A stretch of 64,000 bases of DNA, from positions 682,001 to 746,000 of the forward strand of contig NC_068977.1 in the NCBI RefSeq assembly GCF_016808095.1, in the 5' to 3' direction. The translations under genes were made by a program, and so were the position numbers. This document shows positions 13,109-24,761 of the stretch, piece after piece. The stretch comes from Vigna angularis (Eukaryota > Streptophyta > Magnoliopsida > Fabales > Fabaceae). Below the pieces are notes generated by a model, which was given only the letters and a program-made list of their open reading frames with translations, was not told where the DNA came from and ran no database searches. Numbering within the stretch: the first letter of the stretch is position 1; every line of letters starts with the position of its first letter.

Positions 13109-15309
13109 ATGGCATCTGTGTCCATCGAGTCAGGTTCTGGGTCGTCGGGCGGAGTCCGGGAGGGGTCGGCGCGGGGCGACAGCAGCGATTCTCTTAGCTC
13201 AGTTTCTTCTCATTTTTTGGAGGAGGCGATTGGGTCTTCTGGGGCGGACCCTGAATCACCGGTCTCGGCGGATGACCGGATTTTCCATGGCGTGCCGCTA
13301 TTCCTGCTCAAAGGCGGTGTTCGTGTAGTCGGGTCCCCCTTCGAACCGGAAGGTCAAGGGGTGGTGGTGTGTGAATTGGCTCCCCCTATTCCTAGCCGGT
13401 ATGCTTCCTGTTATGCTTTCCGCAAGGAGTTGGAATGGCGGGTCTGCCATACCCATATTGTCCGGGATGTGGAAGACTCGAAGTTAATTCGTGCCGGGGT
13501 GACTTTGTTAAATGAAAGGGTCTTTCACGATGGGCGGTCTAGTCCGTATGATTTCTTCTTCATGTATGTGACTTTCTTCACCCATCTTTTTATCCGAGTA
13601 CCTTTCACTAAGTTTCAAACGGCCGTTCTTCGGGAAGTCAATGTGGCTCCCACGCAGCTGCACCCTAATTCGTGGGCGGCCGTGCAGGCGTTTCTGGCGA
13701 TGTGTTTAGCAGTAGGCGTCACTCCCACAATCCCGGTCTTCTTTTATTATTTCGAAGTCCGCCCTTCTCGTTCTGGCGGTTGGGTGTCTTTTACGTCAGT
13801 GCGGGGCAGGACCCTTTTCCGCCCCTTCTCTGATTCCTTAAAAAATTTCAAACAACATTACTTTAAAATAATCGTTGATAAAGCCAGCCTCCACGAATTT
13901 TCTGATGGTGAAGGGAGGCCGCTGTTTCCATTCTATTGGACAAGAGATCCTCGACACATAAGGGCGACTTCCATAGGAGCCTTGACAGCACCCGATCTAG
14001 AGGCTGTGCGCACCATTAACACCCTCCCCCGCCGGATCTCCGCCCGTCACTTGGTCGAATGCCTTAGTCTCGAGGATTGTGGACCAAAGGCGTTCGGTAC
14101 GGTCTTGTCACATTGGGTGTGTTTGTTTTTCGCATACTGACGTTAAATTTTCTGAATTTTCTTGTTTTTTGCAGAACTAATGACGAATCCGGGCCCCGCA
14201 AATCCAACTTTTTCGCCCTCAGGAAGAAGTCCGGGGCTAGCTCGTCGACCGCCCGGCCGACCAGTGTTCCGAATGCGCCCCGCCCTCCTCCTTCAGGTGT
14301 CCGCCAGACGGCCGCTCGCGCTACTCCTAAGGTAGGAGTCCCCCCTACATCCAAAACTGGGGGTTCCAACATCGAGGTGCCGCCTCCCAATCCTCAACCA
14401 GAATTGGAGGCCGCCCAAGTGGGCCCCTTGTCTGAGGCGGCCACTGTTTCTGCTGATCTCTTGAAGCGCAAGAGAAAAGATCCCGCTGCGGAGGGGCGTA
14501 GAGACAAAGAGGGGTCGTCGTCTCGCTCGGCTTCGAAGAAGGCCCGGAAGGGCAAAGACAAGGAGAAAGATCGGGGGAAAGCCCCGGCCATCCCTCTACC
14601 GGGCGGCATTTTTAGCCCCGCCTTCAGCATGAGCGACCGGGCTAAGTTTCACATGAGCTCCTCCCAACGGGCGCTCATCGAACCTCTTTCTGAGTTGGAG
14701 TTGACTAATGCCATGCTGGAGATGTCTACCCGGACATCCGCCTTGGCATGGTACCTAAGGGAGTTCGCCGACCGCCCCAGAGTGGCGGAGGTCCGTGCCG
14801 AGCTCGATAGAGAGAAGAAAAACTCGGCCTCCCTTCAACTGACCTTGGAAGAGATGGTCCTCAACCAAGATGAATATGATAAGAGGATCGAGCAACTGGA
14901 GGCCGACCTAGAGAAGGCCAAAAGGGAGTCCGCCGAAGGGTTGGCCGCCGCCCGGATCGAACAGGAGCGCTTGGCGGAAGAAAGTCGCCAGAAAATCGAG
15001 CTGCTGGAGGCGGAGGTAACCCGCATAAGGGAGGTCGAATCGTGCCGTGCCAAGGCTAATGAGGAGCTCACTGTTGAAGTGGCTAAGGCCAAGGAGCAGA
15101 TTGCTGAGTTGGAGTCCACCATCTTGTTTGAACATGAGGAGGGCTTCAACAAAGCCCTTCGTCAAGTGGCTCTTCTGGCGGGCGTCCGTGATCCCTTTGC
15201 TCTTGGCGTGGATATAGAGAAGGACGTTTTCAACGGCGTCCTCGTGGATTTGAATGCCGCCGAGGAAAACGAGCCGACTGCTGAGGCCGCCGGCGTGGGA
15301 AAGAATTAG
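13109..15309 (+). CDS. Antisense extra ORF of the Tat-like element (plant gypsy-type transposon domain), probably spliced
   Basis: Encoded opposite to gag-pol, between pol and the 3' LTR, as in Tat-lineage elements carrying an additional antisense ORF. Two open blocks: 13109 to about 14100 (about 330 aa) and about 14175-15309 (about 378 aa). They overlap in different frames and are separated by an intron-like stretch with a TACTGAC branch-like motif and a TTTTTTGCAG acceptor ending at 14174. The exact donor is unclear: GTACGG near 14094 gives the wrong phase, while a GTGTTT near 14120 would keep frame. Block 1 resembles the 'putative gypsy type transposon' domain (LHPNSWAAVQAFLAMC, FFYYFEVRP, GRTLFRPF). 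Block 2 has a Lys/Arg-rich nuclear-targeting-like stretch (KRKRKDP, KKARKGKDKEKDR), then about 150 residues of coiled coil ending near LLAGV. Function unknown. The frame is otherwise uninterrupted, suggesting selection until recently. Confidence 0.75.
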
Positions 15310-15538
15310 GATTTTTCTTTTGAATTTTTTGGACGTGTATCTTTCGACCGTCCGTCCACCGTCTGGGGTTGTCCAGATGTTGGCCGGGCGGTCTTTTTGT
15401 AAATCTTGGCGCCTTTTAGCGCAAATGATTAATACACAGTTATCTTTCTAATTTTGCATGTCTTTTTATGCGGCTTTATTCTTGTCAAGTTTTAATAATG
15501 GGCCGGCCGGGGTGGGGATTGCCCTTGCTTTTCCCGGG
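15310..15538. other. Spacer at the 3' end of the antisense ORF
   Basis: Likely 3' UTR of the antisense ORF leading into the tandem array. No coding content supported. Confidence 0.5.
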
Positions 15539-16286
15539 CGGACGGTCCTTCGCTTTCTTGCCCGGCCAAGCTGAGAGTTGTTCTCATTGGAACACTCTTT
15601 TTCACCAGCTTGGTCTTACTGGGACGGACGGTCCTTCGCTTTCTTGCCCGGCCAAGCTGAAAGTTGTTCTCGTTGGAACACTCTTTTTCACCAGCTTGGT
15701 CTTACTGGGACGGATGGTCCTTCGCTTTCTTGCCCGGCCAAGCTGAGAGTTGTTCTCGTTGGAACACTCTTTTTCACCAGCTTGGTCTTACTGGGACGGA
15801 CGGTCCTTCGCTTTCTTGCCCGGCCAAGCTGAGAGTTGTTCTCGTTGGAACACTTTTTCACCAGCTTGGTCTTACTGGGACGGACGGTCCTTCGCTTTCT
15901 TGCCCGGCCAAGCTGAGAGTTGTTCTCGTTGGAACACTCTTTTTCACTAGCTTGGTCTTACTGGGACGGACGGTCCTTCGCTTTCTTGCCCGGCCAAGCT
16001 GAGAGTTGTTCTCGTTGGAACACTCTTTTTCACCAGCTTGGTCTTACTGGGACGGACGGTCCTTCGCTTTCTTGCCCGGCCAAGCTGAGAGTTGTTCTCG
16101 TTGGAACACTCTTTTTCACCAGCTTGGTCTTACTGGGACGGACGGTCCTTCGCTTTCTTGCCCGGCCAAGCTGAGAGTTGTTCTCGTTGGAACACTCTTT
16201 TTCACCAGCTTGGTCTTACTGGGACAGACGGTCCTTCGCTTTCTTGCCCGGCCAAGCTGAGAGTTGTTCTCGTTGGAACACTCTTT
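15539..16286. repeat. 86-bp tandem repeat array with hairpin units
   Basis: Copies start at 15539, 15625, 15711, 15797, 15881, 15967, 16053 and 16139, plus a partial one at 16225. All are 86 bp except the fourth, which lost 2 bp (CT). Units are almost identical. Each contains the inverted pair CCAAGCTG ... CAGCTTGG (first copy 15566-15573 and 15606-15613), an 8-bp stem with a 32-nt loop. The array lies exactly between the converging 3' ends of the antisense ORF and of pol. Open frames run through it only because 86 is not a multiple of three and the unit lacks stops; they are not genes. Confidence 0.95.
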
Positions 16287-16377
16287 TGCGCTTAGAAATC
16301 TACAAAATGGAGTTAGCCTCATAGGAGAAAATGGATATCTTGATTCATTAATCATGGGGGTATAATACATCGATTCA

Positions 16378-19300
16378 TTAACTGAAGTAAAACTTTAAAT
16401 GCGTGGCGTTCCAAGTGTTGGGGATCGGATGTCCGTTCATGCGTTGTAGCCTGTAGGCCCCGTTTCCCAGGGTCTCCACTACGCGGAACGGCCCTTCCCA
16501 CTTGGCTGCAAACTTCCCGTGCGCTGGGTTTCGGCGGGCGTCCCCTACTTTTCTCCATACTAGATCCCCCTCCTGGAAGCTTCTTGGCCGGACCTTGGAG
16601 TTGTACTTTCTTTCAACCATGCGCTTGCACGCTTCGGCCCTCAATGCGGCCCGGTCTCGTCGTTCATCTAGGGAGTCCAACTCGATCCTCAGCTCTTGGT
16701 CGTTGAGGTTCAGGTCATCGACTTGACGCCTAAGGGACGGCTCCCCCAGTTCGACTGGTAACATAGCGTCAGTGCCATAAGTTAAGTTGAAAGGGGTTTC
16801 GCCAGTGGTTCCATGGGGCGTGCATCTGTAAGCCCATAGGACCTCGGGTAACTCGTCCACCCACGCCCCCTTCTTTTCTCCCAGGCGCCGCTTAAGCTCC
16901 GAGACTATGGTCTTATTCATTGCTTTCGCTTGCCCATTCGTCTGGGGGTGTTCGACCGAGCTGGTGACGTGCCTAATCCCCAACCCTTTGAAGAATTCGG
17001 TCAGTTTCTTGTCAATAAACTGTCGGCCGTTATCTGTGATGATCGACCGAGGGAGGCCGAAACGACATATCAATTTCCAGCAAAACTTCTGAACTTGGGC
17101 GGCCGTAATGGTTGCCAGAGGCTCGGCTTCTACCCATTTCGTGAAGTAATCCACTGCCACCAGGAGGAACTTCTTCTGCGCCTGTCCTAATGGGAACGGT
17201 CCAACGATATCCATACCCCATTGGGCAAACGGCCACGGGGATGTCATTGAGTGGAGGGTGTGTGGCGGTAGGTGGGAGTTGTTGGAATGCTCTTGGCAGC
17301 GAACGCATTTTTGGACGAACGTTCTTGTGTCGGCTTCCACAGTAGGCCAGTAATATCCGGCTCTCAGTATCCGGGCTTTTAGCGCTCGCCATCCTGTGTG
17401 AAGACCGCAAATGCCATTATGGAGTTCGTCCATAACGTAAAGTGCCTCTGCCTCTCCCAAGCATTTAAGGAGAGGGGAGGAGAATCCTCTACGGTACAGG
17501 TCGTCCCCCACCTCAAGATATCGGGCGACCTTCTTAGCCTCCCTTGGTCCTACCGTCCGCCCTTCATCCTGGCGGGTCATGATTTCTCGGATTTTTGTTC
17601 GCCAATCTTTCCCTCCGTCAGACACCGCCGAACATTCAACTGAAGGCTGGAGTAGAACCTGCCGCACGACAGTGGTTAACTGTCCCTTCTCCTTTCCCGA
17701 ACTAAGCTTGGACAGTACGTCCGCCCGTGTGTTTTGTTCCCTGGGAATGTGCTGTATGTCCAACTTATCAAACGCTTTTGCGAGGTCCGTTGCTTGCTGG
17801 AAGTATCTTAATAAACGCTCCTCTCGAACTTGGAAGTTGCCATTCATCTGACCCACCACCAGCTCTGAGTCCGTCCGGCAGGTGATTCTTCTGGCTCCCA
17901 TGTCTTTCGCCAGCTCGAGGCCGGCCACCAAGGCCTCATACTCGGCCTGATTGTTGGATACCTTGAACTTGAAGATCAAGGAATGCTCCAGTAAGAATCT
18001 GTTGGGGCCCTCGAGTACGATGCCGGCCCCGCTGACCGATCGACCGGACGCTCCGTCCACATACAAACTCCACTCGTCCTGGCCGGACGGTGGTAACTCG
18101 GCCGCGAAATCTGCTAAGTGTTGGCCCTTGACCGATCCTCTCGGCTCATACCGTAAACCGAACTCTGAAAGCTCAACCGCCCAGGCGACCATCCGTCCGG
18201 CCAAGTCCGGCTTCCTTAGGATCTTGGAGATAGGGAAATCGGTCCTGACTATCACCTGATGGCTTTGGAAGTAAGGGCGGAGCCTTCGGGAGGCGTGCAA
18301 CAAAGCTAAGGCCACCTTCTCTACCCGTTGGTATCGGGTTTCGGCGTCGAGGAGCGTGCGACTCACAAAATAAATTAACCTCGGCTGAGGCCGTTCTTGC
18401 ATTAGCACGGCACTGATGGCCGTCTCTGACACTCCCAGGAAGATGTGCAGATCTCCCCCTGGGACTGGGCGATTCATGACCGGCGGGTTGACAAGGATTG
18501 TTTTCATGTCCTGAAACGCTTGTTCGCACTCGTCGTCCCAGGGCGGACCGGCCCCTTTTTTCAATTTCCGCAGGACCGGCCTCATCTTAGCCGCCAGGTT
18601 GGGGATAAAGCGGGACAAAGCCGTGAGGCGTCCGACCAGTCTTTGGATTTCCTTAAGGGTGGCCGGACTTTGCATTTGCAGTATCGCTTCACACTTGTCG
18701 GGGTTGGCTTCGATCCCCCTGGATGTTAACATGAAGCCCAAGAACTTTCCGGCAACTACCCCAAATGTACATTTGGCGGGGTTTAGGCGCATGCCGAACT
18801 TCCTTACTTGTCGAAACACCTCCTCAAGGTCTCTGAGGTGTCCCTCTCCATCCGCGGACCAGACGACCATGTCGTCGACGTATACGTCCATGCACCGGCC
18901 TATCTGGTCTCGGAAAATCCTGTCCATTAAGCGCTGATACGTCGCCCCGGCATTCTTCAGACCGAACGGCATGACTTCATAACAGAAGTTGGACTTCTCC
19001 GTTATGAACGCCGTCTTCTCGACGTCCGGCCCATACATGGGTATCTGGTTGTACCCGGAATATGCATCTAGAAAGCTTAGTACCCGATGCCCAGAAGCGC
19101 CGTCCACCAGGGCGTCTATACTGGGTAGGGGGTGCGAATCTTTCGGGCAGGCTTTGTTCAAGTCCGTGTAGTCCGTGCACATGCGCCACTTTCCATTGGC
19201 CTTTTTCACCATGACCACGTTAGCCAACCACGTGGTGTACGTGACTTCCCGAACAAAACCAGCTTTCTTCAGCTTTCCTACTTCCTCCTCAACAGCTTGC

Positions 19301-20565
19301 CGTTTTTCCTCGCCCATTCTTCGCTTTTTCTGTGCGACTGGGCGGGCGTTCTGGAAAAGCGAGAGCTTGTGGCACATCACTGCGGGATGGATGCTCGGCA
19401 TATCCGCTGCCGTCCACGCAAATAGATCCCGGTTCTTCCATAGTAGTGCCCTTAGCTCCTTTTCCACTTCAGGGTTCAGCTCCCTGGCGATGAGGGTGGT
19501 CTGAGCGGGTTCCCTTCCTATCAAGATAAGTTGGGTTTCTCCCATGGGCTCCAGACGGTCCTCGGTATTCGTCCTTGGGTCGAGGTCTGCCATGGCAACC
19601 TCGGAGCCGGCCGCCCTTCTTTTTACAGGTCGGGCGTGCAGTTTCAACCCCGCAGCGTAGCATTCCCGGGCCGTCTTCTGGTCCGCCCGGACCGTGCAAA
19701 TAGTTCCATTTTCGGAGGGGTACTTCATTGTGAGGTGAGGGGTACAGACAATTGCCCCAAACGCGTTTAGGCACGGTCTTCTGAGCAGCACGTTGTACGA
19801 CGTGTTGGCCTCTATCAGCAGGTACCAGACCCTCTTCTCTTCGCTAGAGCGTCCGGTTCCTAACCTTGTTCTTAACTCCACGTACCCCCTTGTATCCACC
19901 CTTTCTCCTGCAAAGCCTACTATCTGTCCATCATAAGGAACGATGAGGTCCTCGGAGATATCCATCTGCAAGAAGGTCTTCCAGTAGAGGATGTTGACCG
20001 AACTTCCCTGGTCAACCAGAACTTTGCTAATTCCATACCGCGCTATCTCTGCAGTGATGACCATTGGGTCGTCCTGGTCAGGATCAGGGGCGTGGAAGTC
20101 TTCATCCGAAAAGGTGATGGGCGGCATGGAGCGGCGAGGCTTGTCCACTAAATGCACGGACTGCAGGGCTCGGACATGGCGTTTACGAGCGGAGGAGGAC
20201 GACCCTCCCCCCGCGAATCCTCCAGAAATAGTATTGATATGCCCTCTCAAGGGGCGTTCCCTGCTACGGCTTCGGCTTCGGCTTAGTCGCCTCTCTGAGC
20301 GGGGTCGCTCCGCCCTCGTGCTCCTTGGCTTATCTTTTCGGTAGGCCGACCTCTGAGTAGGCCGACCGGTTGATTGTGGCGGGCGCTCATCGCGGACGTA
20401 TTTCTTGAGCTTCCCTGCCCGGATGAGCTCCTCTATTTTGTCCCTGAGGGTCCAACACTCCTCAGTGGTATGACCCATATTCTTGTGGTATGCACAATGC
20501 TTGCTCCAATCAGCATTCTTCGGAGTCGGGTGTTCTACCCGTTCCGGTATTAATTCTGCACTCAA
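16378..20565 (-). CDS. Gag C-terminus plus Pol polyprotein of the Tat-like element (integrase mutated)
   Basis: Continuous 1395-aa frame. It opens in the C-terminal part of Gag, with a variant zinc knuckle ([14 protein letters not shown]) and an Arg/Ser-rich stretch. Aspartic protease follows (VLVDQGSS, Asp185). Reverse transcriptase has YVDD at residues 562-565. An RNase H region and a second RNase H-like domain (LYVDGASG, Asp837) come next, typical of Tat. Integrase has the HHCC finger near residue 1056 and the core acidic residues Asp1119 (MDIVGPF) and Asp1178 (DNGRQF). The third catalytic residue, expected as Glu exactly 36 positions later, is Lys1214 (NGQAKAM). One G-to-A change explains it and should abolish strand transfer. 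The reading frame has no ATG-defined start of its own; it is joined to the gag remnant upstream by a frame break. Confidence 0.92.
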   Translation of the reverse strand: MSAELIPERVEHPTPKNADWSKHCAYHKNMGHTTEECWTLRDKIEELIRAGKLKKYVRDERPPQSTGRPTQRSAYRKDKPRSTRAERPRSERRLSRSRSRSRERPLRGHINTISGGFAGGGSSSSARKRHVRALQSVHLVDKPRRSMPPITFSDEDFHAPDPDQDDPMVITAEIARYGISKVLVDQGSSVNILYWKTFLQMDISEDLIVPYDGQIVGFAGERVDTRGYVELRTRLGTGRSSEEKRVWYLLIEANTSYNVLLRRPCLNAFGAIVCTPHLTMKYPSENGTICTVRADQKTARECYAAGLKLHARPVKRRAAGSEVAMADLDPRTNTEDRLEPMGETQLILIGREPAQTTLIARELNPEVEKELRALLWKNRDLFAWTAADMPSIHPAVMCHKLSLFQNARPVAQKKRRMGEEKRQAVEEEVGKLKKAGFVREVTYTTWLANVVMVKKANGKWRMCTDYTDLNKACPKDSHPLPSIDALVDGASGHRVLSFLDAYSGYNQIPMYGPDVEKTAFITEKSNFCYEVMPFGLKNAGATYQRLMDRIFRDQIGRCMDVYVDDMVVWSADGEGHLRDLEEVFRQVRKFGMRLNPAKCTFGVVAGKFLGFMLTSRGIEANPDKCEAILQMQSPATLKEIQRLVGRLTALSRFIPNLAAKMRPVLRKLKKGAGPPWDDECEQAFQDMKTILVNPPVMNRPVPGGDLHIFLGVSETAISAVLMQERPQPRLIYFVSRTLLDAETRYQRVEKVALALLHASRRLRPYFQSHQVIVRTDFPISKILRKPDLAGRMVAWAVELSEFGLRYEPRGSVKGQHLADFAAELPPSGQDEWSLYVDGASGRSVSGAGIVLEGPNRFLLEHSLIFKFKVSNNQAEYEALVAGLELAKDMGARRITCRTDSELVVGQMNGNFQVREERLLRYFQQATDLAKAFDKLDIQHIPREQNTRADVLSKLSSGKEKGQLTTVVRQVLLQPSVECSAVSDGGKDWRTKIREIMTRQDEGRTVGPREAKKVARYLEVGDDLYRRGFSSPLLKCLGEAEALYVMDELHNGICGLHTGWRALKARILRAGYYWPTVEADTRTFVQKCVRCQEHSNNSHLPPHTLHSMTSPWPFAQWGMDIVGPFPLGQAQKKFLLVAVDYFTKWVEAEPLATITAAQVQKFCWKLICRFGLPRSIITDNGRQFIDKKLTEFFKGLGIRHVTSSVEHPQTNGQAKAMNKTIVSELKRRLGEKKGAWVDELPEVLWAYRCTPHGTTGETPFNLTYGTDAMLPVELGEPSLRRQVDDLNLNDQELRIELDSLDERRDRAALRAEACKRMVERKYNSKVRPRSFQEGDLVWRKVGDARRNPAHGKFAAKWEGPFRVVETLGNGAYRLQRMNGHPIPNTWNATHLKFYFS

Positions 20566-20597
20566 GGCCTCTCGGAGAATTTTCTCCCTCGAGGCGT

Positions 20598-20795
20598 TTA
20601 GAGGTGTGTACTGTGGGAAGCGAGGTCCCTTTCTCTGCTCTCTGGGTCTAGGACCAAACGTTTTTCCCGTTCGCAGTCGGCCTTTACGGCCGCCATCTCC
20701 TCCTCGTGACGCTGCTGCATCTCGTCCATTTTTTGTTGCAACACGCGCATCATCTCGACGGGATCGTCCATGCTCATGTTTCTCGTGGTCACCAT
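20598..20795 (-). pseudogene. N-terminal gag remnant of the Tat-like element
   Basis: Starts MVTTRNMSMDD at 20795 (minus), shortly after the primer-binding site, and runs as a Glu/Lys-rich coiled coil for about 65 residues. The frame breaks near 20620; in another frame the sequence continues into TPLNASREKIL, which leads into the pol frame. Tat Gag proteins are normally several hundred residues, so the capsid-coding middle has been deleted and the junction is out of frame. Confidence 0.75.
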
Positions 20796-20816
20796 TGGGT
20801 TTTTTAAATCACACGG

Positions 20817-20833
20817 CCCCACGGTGGGCGCCA
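20817..20833 (-). other. Primer-binding site of the Tat-like element
   Basis: On the minus strand, TGGCGCCCACCGTGGGG begins two bases after the 5' LTR. This is a tRNA 3'-end complement of the type seen in Tat elements. The same string occurs at 62987-63003 in the other Tat-like element. Confidence 0.8.
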
Positions 20834-20835
20834 AA

Positions 20836-21794
20836 TGTTTCGGATGTGTAGGGCTGTGCGGTTGTGAACCTTCTAGTTCTCCTGCGATCTGATCTCAACG
20901 GCGGGTCTTCTTCTCAAACTTTGACTTTCCTCTTGATCCGGAGGGGTGGAGACCTACAAAAGATTCTCCGACGCCAAAGTCAGTTTCAGAGCAATGGCTT
21001 TTCTCAAGGGATAGCAATAAATGTGCATTCAATGTAACCTATCTACCACTCACCGTGAACCTGTATTTATAGTTTTCGCTATGGGCTTGGGATTAGTGAA
21101 AAGTTAATCACGGCCCAATCAGCCCAATAGCTCCTAATTTCTACTTACCTCTAAACCAGGTCAATTTACTTGAGCCACAATGATTAGTGATTTGGCCGGT
21201 CAGTGTGATATGGGCGTCCGCCCAAGTGATACGGGCGTTCGTCTTTCCTATGGACGACTCGGGCACTAAATTGGGCGGACGATCCTCTACGCGGTCGCCC
21301 GGCACTTCGTTGGGCGGACGATCCCCTATGCGGTCGCCCGGCACTTCGTTGGGCGGACGATCCTCCATGCGGTCGCCCGGCACTTCGTTGGGCGGACGAT
21401 CCTCTATGCGGTCGCCCGACACTTCATGATACCAGACGTTTGCATTTTCTTGAACAGTTTTTGTGAGCATAGAGAGTGCGGCGCTGTCTCGTGGTGATGG
21501 AATTCCTTGTGAGTTCTTCAAAGTTTCTCTTAAAGACAGAGGTTCTACCCAGGTGGTCGGCGTAGGCACCGAAACGGTCGGACGACCTCATTAGTGGGCG
21601 TCCATACGTGCGACGCCGGGCACTTGCTGGTGTAGGAGAGTTTATACGGTCTAGGTTCAATCCGTACCTACTTGGGCGGTCAAGACTTGGGCGGTCGAGC
21701 ATTTGTCTGTGGTGGGTGTGACATGGGCGTCCTTTGGGCGGCGCCCGTCACCTCATGGGCGTCCTTCGTACGGCGCCCGGCTCTCCCTGGTACA
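20836..21794 (-). repeat. 5' LTR of the Tat-like element
   Basis: 959 bp, TG...CA ends. The TATA box on the minus strand corresponds to + 21064-21071. The 39-bp minisatellite is at 21271-21426. It is one base longer than the 3' LTR (extra G near 21726). Confidence 0.95.
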
Positions 21795-21798
21795 GAAA

Positions 21799-22014
21799 TA
21801 AAAAACAACATATTCCTTAGAGATTTATTATAACAATAACGCAGAAATGGAAAATATCCAAAGTAACACTCGTAAGAGTAGAGAAATTAGGATGCCTGCA
21901 TATGCAATAAATACTTAGCTTTTTCTATTAGAGCATGGGATGTTATATTTGTTCTATTCCAGCGTGGAATGTTATACTGAGTCCGAACAGAAAAAAAAGA
22001 AGTCAAATTAGAAC
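21799..22014. repeat. Segmental duplication copy 2, left piece
   Basis: From about 21850, matches 9915-10080 of copy 1 (AAATGGAAAATATCCAAAGTAACAC onward). It is split from the rest of copy 2 by the Tekay-like element inserted at 22015. It ends with AGAAC, the target duplication of that element. Confidence 0.8.
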
Positions 22015-24363
22015 TGTAACATCCCGATTATATAATAATCAATATTATATAATAAGGACGTTAACATTCAAATATAGAGAACAGTCGGAATTTTGACGTG
22101 TAATTAAATGAGAAATTACAGTCATCCAGAAATAAAAGAAACTGAAAATTTAAACTTGAACATTTGAAAGGATTAAACACTACAAGTGTTTAATCAAGAA
22201 ATTCTAAGAAGACTATCCTGCAATATCAGCAACCTCCAGCTCTTGGTCCAAGGAAACTCCACGACAAGATCTGCTCCCATCCAAGTGGATGATCATCGCC
22301 AAAGAAACATACCCAAACAGCACGTAACAAAAACAATGCAAGGATGAGCTAGATATAAAAAGCATGTTATACATATAGCATAGATAATTCATATAATCAT
22401 ACTTAGATTCGTATAAAAGAACAATTAGAGCATACTCATTAAACCACAATTCACCCACTTACACGACATGCAAAAGTCATTCAAACATGGTAGACTAACA
22501 TCACAATACTTATTACTTTATACCCCGACTTGTTACTTTATAGACCGACTCGTCCGGACTAGAATGTATGTAGAGCTGGGGCGGGTTGTGCACTTGTGAT
22601 GGACCCTACTGCTTTGCAAAGCCATTGCCGAGGGGTTTCACCCGACCATACACAAGGTTAGTCCGTTACCGCGGAATAGACCTCCAGTGATAGCGTCTAC
22701 CCTGGGACCTCCCTCTACTCCCACCACACGCGTCAATCCTCTCTAAGTGAGAATGAAAGACCGTTGGAGTGTAGGGATAACCCCCCATATGGAAGCCTCT
22801 TACATTCATTCAATACACTAACCGATCCCACCGAGAGATCTTAATTTCCGATTTAATTCCACCATTTTAAATCTCATGATATTTCTTTTGGAACCATGTA
22901 CATCATAAACCACTTATAACCATACCCTTTCAACCAATCTGGATCACATGAAGATGCATTCATAAATTGTAACCGAAATATTTAAATAACATAACTTACT
23001 GTTACTTTGAACCTTAACCCCAATTATGAAAAATCAGATACCACCATATTATCCCAACATTTTTCATACATTCACATAATTCATGTCATAGATAATATTC
23101 CAAACATTGGTACACATAATTCAATCAAAAAGCAAAGGAACTTAAAATTCAACATATTTATAAAATACTATTTGGACGAGCACTATTCACTGGACACTAT
23201 TGGACGAACGCTCACTCAATGTTTTAAGGACGAACGCTCACTTCTATATCCAGGACGAACGCTCAAAGATTAAACCTCCTGACCGAACGCTACACTCACC
23301 AGGACGAACGCTCAACAATTTGGACGAACGTTCAACTATTCGGACGAACGCTCAACTATTTGGACGAACGCTCAACTATTTGGACGAACGCTCAACAATT
23401 TGGACGAACGCTCAACTATTCGGACGAACGCTCAACTATTGGGACGAACGCTCAACTATTTGGACGAACGCTCAACTATTCGGACGAACGCTCAACTATT
23501 TGGACGAACGCTCAACTATTTGGACGAACGCTCAACTATTTGGACGAACGCTCAACATGTAACTTAAGGACGAACGCTCACTAGGACGAACGCTCACTGG
23601 ACGAACGCTCACTAGGACGAACGCTCACTGGACGAACGCTCACTGGACGAACGCTCGCTGGGACGGACGAACGCTCACTCAATGGGAGGACGAACGCTCG
23701 ACAAACACTGTTTGGACGAGCGTCCCATACTAAGACGAACGAACGCGGACGTTCGTTCAGAAACGAACGCTCGACAGTTGGGACGAACGTTAGGCCGACC
23801 ACTATTTGGTCGAGCACTGTTGGGACGAACGTCCAATTTTGATTCACAAAATTGGACGTACGCGCGTTCTGCAGAAATTTTGCAAAAACGCACCAGAGTC
23901 CAGTAACCCAGAAAACTTCATTTTTCAACCCAAAAATGCCCAGATTTGCTTCAAAGACAGTAAAATTCAATAATCAAACGAACAAAATCTAACTCCCCTT
24001 ACCTCTTGAAGACTTCCTTTGATCTTGAAATGCAGAGTCTTAATCTCCTTCCAAATCTACAAGCTCTCCACTTCACCCTCCTACAGATGTTTTTGCAGCA
24101 ACCAATTTAATCTGCCAAACTCCAGCCCCCCCTTGAATCCATAAGTTCTTTAAAAGGGAAGGAAGATCCTGCACTGGTGAGACTCTTAAGCCTACTGCCC
24201 ACTTAAAGCTTCTCCCCCACCTCTTCAACAGATGCCCCCCGTGAAGCCCTTCCCCACTTCCAAGTAAAACCAAATTCTCCTCCTTTTTCATGGCATCCCG
24301 TGACTCCCTAAATGCTTCCCCCACTCCTTAAAAAAAAAATAAAAGAAATACTAGGTCCTTACA
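22015..24363 (-). repeat. 3' LTR of the Tekay-like element
   Basis: 2349 bp, TGTAACATCC...TTACA on the + strand. It contains a long GACGAACGCTC minisatellite (23174-23735). Compared with the other LTR it has a few substitutions and retains about 38 bp (near 24199-24237) missing there. Confidence 0.95.
23174..23735. repeat. GGACGAACGCTC minisatellite in LTR
   Basis: A core of 20-bp units (GGACGAACGCTCAACTATTT), about a dozen in tandem from 23310 to 23555, flanked by shorter 14-18 bp variants (GGACGAACGCTCACT). Open frames rich in DERS/GRTL/TNAQ here are products of the repeat, not genes. Confidence 0.95.
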
Positions 24364-24375
24364 TTCTCCCCAACA
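24364..24375 (-). other. Polypurine tract of the Tekay-like element
   Basis: Minus-strand GTTGGGGAGAA directly abuts the 3' LTR. The bases just upstream, TTTCGAGGACGAAAATTTT, match the corresponding site of the intact Tekay-type element at 47105-47124. Confidence 0.8.
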
Positions 24376-24399
24376 CAAAAATTTTCGTCCTCGAAAATT

Positions 24400-24480
24400 A
24401 CGTTTACCAACACAAGTTGAGATACGTCTCTCTCATCTTGTCCTCTAACTCTTAGGTAGAGTTGCCATCCCACAACTCAT
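24400..24480 (-). pseudogene. Remnant of pol C-terminus (chromodomain end)
   Basis: Minus-strand translation reads LWDGNST, stop, ELEDKMRETYLNL. This resembles the W-E-x-E-x-x-M-x-x-x-Y-P-x-L end of a chromovirus chromodomain, with an in-frame stop replacing the Trp. It is all that is left of pol. Confidence 0.6.
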
Positions 24481-24761
24481 ATAACAAACTTATCCGGGCA
24501 GTTCCCACCGTTCAAAGAGCTCATCAGGACAACTCCCACCACATACAAAGAGACAATTCTAGATCAACATACATATCACGTCTCACACCAAAATCAGGTC
24601 ATCTCTACACTTACTCACATAGCAAGAGATCTTCTCGAATTGAATGTTTCATACTCCCAAAATGTGGCAAAAATCGCATACTACAATTTTTTTTTTAACC
24701 GATACTATTGAAGGTTCCGGTATGCATGACCGGAACTGTGGGCACAGTGAGGTTCCTTGGC

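Larger units (their letters stand above)
11836..21794 (-). mobile_element. Tat-like Ty3/Gypsy LTR retrotransposon (defective), ~9.96 kb
   Basis: A minus-strand element with long terminal repeats at both ends, starting TGTACC and ending CGAAACA in element orientation. Reading right to left it has: 5' LTR (20836-21794), primer-binding site, a truncated gag, pol, a hairpin repeat array, an antisense ORF, a G-rich polypurine tract next to the 3' LTR, and 3' LTR (11836-12793). The order PR-RT-RNaseH-IN, a second RNase H-like region and an opposite-strand extra ORF point to the Tat lineage. The flanks share GAAA (11832-11835 and 21795-21798), a 4-bp target duplication. The two LTRs differ at about nine bases plus one 1-bp indel, so the insertion is fairly recent. 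Gag has a large internal deletion and integrase lacks its catalytic Glu, so autonomous movement is unlikely. Confidence 0.92.

Noticed and set aside
15468..16295. Many overlapping open frames repeating [17 protein letters not shown]
   Set aside because: Translations of the 86-bp tandem repeat in all frames; a stop-free unit, not a gene.
22213..22458. 81-codon minus frame, identical at 28156-28401
   Set aside because: Lies within LTRs; no homology, exists twice because LTRs are duplicated.
23200..23584. Regular 20-bp repeats resembling a CRISPR array
   Set aside because: Plant LTR minisatellite with no unique spacers, present in both LTRs.
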